The notes beneath the pieces are model-generated. The model saw only the letters and a list, made by a program, of their open reading frames with translations. It searched no databases and was not told the origin of the DNA. This document shows positions 39,305-40,598 of a DNA stretch of 40,598 nucleotides, in pieces. How positions within the stretch are numbered: position 1 is the first letter of the stretch; each line of letters opens with the position of its first letter. The stretch is from an uncultured Candidatus Saccharibacteria bacterium. Lineage in GTDB: Bacteria; Patescibacteria; Saccharimonadia; Saccharimonadales; CAMLKC01. The position numbers and the translations under genes were made by a program. The stretch spans positions 1 to 40,598 of the forward strand of contig CAMLDM010000005.1 in the NCBI GenBank assembly GCA_946479025.1. The letters are read 5' to 3'.

Positions 39305-39994
39305 ATGGTTAAGGCTGTACTCTTCGATATGGACGGCGTTCTGATTGATTCTGTTGAACTAGGGGTTCGTATGCGCAAGAAAATACTGGCGCAATATGGC
39401 GTTGATCTTGATACGGTGCCGGATCCTCAGGGTGAGGCACACCGTGCGGCCTCCCTGAAATCGCTTCTTGCAAACGTGAAGGCCCATCTAGGTATTCATA
39501 TTGATCATGATGAATTCGCAAAAATATCACGCGAGAATATGCTTCAGGATTTGCAAAACCACGGAGTCTCCGCCGATCCCCGGCTAGTGTCGTTCTTAAA
39601 AGAGTTGAAGGCTCACGGCATTGTCTGCGCCATTGTTTCGTCTGGCCAGCGCGAAGGGACGGATATCAAACTGGAGGTTCTTGGTATTCGTCAGTACTTT
39701 TCTGTTATTGTAACGGGGAGTGATGTGAGTGAGCATAAACCTAATCCGAAGCCGTATCTTTGTGCATTAGAAAAGTTACGCCTGTCCGCCGATGACTGTG
39801 TTATTTTCGAAGACAGCCTCACTGGCATCCAGGCTGGACGGGCTGCGGGCTGCAGAGTTATTGGATTCACGCAATACAATCCCCCCAGGGAGGCGCTGCC
39901 CGAAGTTATAGCGGTAATAAAAAACTGGGGCGACGTAGATTACATCAAGCTGGAGCATCTGCTAGCTAGTGATACTGGCGAAGCGACTCGATAG
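39305..39994 (+). CDS. HAD-superfamily phosphatase, beta-phosphoglucomutase-like
   Basis: A 229-residue HAD hydrolase. Motif I is FDMDGVLIDS (nucleophile Asp8, acid Asp10), motif II VSSGQ, motif III lies in HKPNPKPY, and motif IV IFEDSLTGIQAGRAAG. A helical cap lies between motifs I and II, as in beta-phosphoglucomutase and small sugar phosphatases. The exact substrate is unknown. TATAGT ends seven bases before the ATG (leaderless type). Its 3' end overlaps the convergent permease gene by 29 bases. Confidence 0.92.
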   Translation: MVKAVLFDMDGVLIDSVELGVRMRKKILAQYGVDLDTVPDPQGEAHRAASLKSLLANVKAHLGIHIDHDEFAKISRENMLQDLQNHGVSADPRLVSFLKELKAHGIVCAIVSSGQREGTDIKLEVLGIRQYFSVIVTGSDVSEHKPNPKPYLCALEKLRLSADDCVIFEDSLTGIQAGRAAGCRVIGFTQYNPPREALPEVIAVIKNWGDVDYIKLEHLLASDTGEATR

Positions 39995-40598
39995 GGTCTT
40001 TCCGTGCGGCGCGGATGGCCGGATAGATGCCAAAAAGCACGCCAACGATAAATGACGTTGAAAAGGCGGCGGCGGCAACCTGCCAGGTAATTGCCGGGTT
40101 GAACGTCATGAACGTGCTGATCATAAACGCCACAAGGTATCCGCCGATATAGCCGATAACGCCGCCAAGCAGACTGATGATCATTGCTTCGATCAGAAAC
40201 TGCCAGACAATATTGGCATTGCTGGCGCCGACGGCTTTTCTAAGGCCGATTTCGCGCGTACGCTCGGCCACGCCAACCAGCATGATGTTCATGATACCGA
40301 TGCCGCCAACGACGAGCGAGATTGCGGCGATGAGTGCCATGATAACGGTGATAGCGAAAAAGAACCGGCTGGCGGGCTGCGCGATTTCGTCGCCGGAGAG
40401 AACGCTGAAGTCTTTTTCGCCAAAATGGTTTTTCTTTAATCTCTCGTTGATTTTTTTGATGACGCCCGACAGATCTTTCTTGCTTTTGGTGCGCACGTCG
40501 ATCTGTTGGATTTGGGCGATACCTTGGTGGAAGCTTTTACCGCTGTCGAGATTGATAATCGCCGCATGGTCGAAGTCGACGCTGTTGAAATTGATCGG
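39966..40598 (-). CDS. MacB/FtsX-type ABC transporter permease (5' end cut by window edge)
   Basis: The C-terminal 210 residues of a MacB-like permease, open to the right edge. The last part of the outer MacB-PCD domain (FNSVDFDHAAIINLDSGKSF) is followed by the FtsX core: a helix at about 80-105, IGIMNIMLVGVAERTREIGLRKAVGA, then further helices and the family ending YPAIRAARKDPIESLRQYH. Such permeases work with an ATPase subunit to move peptides or lipoproteins or to signal across the membrane. The ATPase and the N-terminus lie outside the window. Confidence 0.9.
   Translation of the reverse strand, partial: PINFNSVDFDHAAIINLDSGKSFHQGIAQIQQIDVRTKSKKDLSGVIKKINERLKKNHFGEKDFSVLSGDEIAQPASRFFFAITVIMALIAAISLVVGGIGIMNIMLVGVAERTREIGLRKAVGASNANIVWQFLIEAMIISLLGGVIGYIGGYLVAFMISTFMTFNPAITWQVAAAAFSTSFIVGVLFGIYPAIRAARKDPIESLRQYH

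Noticed and set aside
39966..39994. Frameshift or assembly error at the overlapping ends of the HAD and permease genes
   Set aside because: Both reading frames stay intact with normal family endings; a 29-base tail overlap is acceptable in a compact genome.
1..40598. UGA recoding to glycine as in Gracilibacteria or SR1
   Set aside because: TGA ends several genes at the expected family length and the proteins contain no in-frame TGA.

Overview
The window looks like chromosomal DNA from a Patescibacteria (CPR) cell, most probably a Candidatus Saccharibacteria (TM7) relative. The reasons are a PrgI/VirB4/TrbL secretion locus with several tiny two-helix pilin genes, two FemAB-type peptidoglycan bridge enzymes, a shortened MurE-type ligase, and many housekeeping genes whose -10 box lies 6-7 bases before the ATG (probable leaderless mRNAs). 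TGA serves as a normal stop, which argues against Gracilibacteria and SR1. The assignment rests on gene content only; there is no rRNA here.

Positions 1-19900 hold a type IV secretion-like system. On the minus strand, read from 15367 down to 1, come a TrbL/VirB6-type channel protein, two single-helix anchored proteins of unknown function, a terminator, a second TrbL paralogue, PrgI, a TraC/VirB4 N-domain-like protein, the VirB4 ATPase, a 1042-residue membrane protein with a probable double-psi barrel at its C-terminus, and a secreted two-domain wall hydrolase (lysozyme-like plus CHAP). The start of one more gene runs off the left edge. Divergent from this are six pilin-like genes on the plus strand (15505-17874), with a seventh at 19453-19863 on the minus strand. 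Together they suggest an envelope-spanning machine that carries its own wall-cutting enzymes.

Positions 18000-25600 are mixed: Hsp20, ComF, tRNA-Ser(UGA), tRNA-Ser(GCU), an APH-like kinase, small membrane proteins, tRNA-Arg(GCG), a 506-residue protein with a C-terminal tandem repeat, tRNA-Ser(CGA), an HIT protein with an altered triad, RlmH, and a small putative secreted protein behind a consensus promoter.

Positions 25600-33300 hold valS, two FemAB-type genes, tsaD and a MurE-type ligase. Positions 33300-40598 hold a possible PD-(D/E)XK-like nuclease, an isolated degenerate phosphohexomutase domain, groES-groEL under one CIRCE operator, a Pro/Ala-rich acidic protein, a phosphoglucose/phosphomannose isomerase, a HAD phosphatase and a truncated MacB/FtsX permease.

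Three small genes (30463-30828, 33347-33619, 37183-37473) stand apart. Each has GC-rich codons, a strong Shine-Dalgarno site and a large GC-rich hairpin just after its stop, like inserted expression cassettes. No rRNA, CRISPR array, insertion sequence or replication origin was seen. No stretch over 300 bases lacks a gene.
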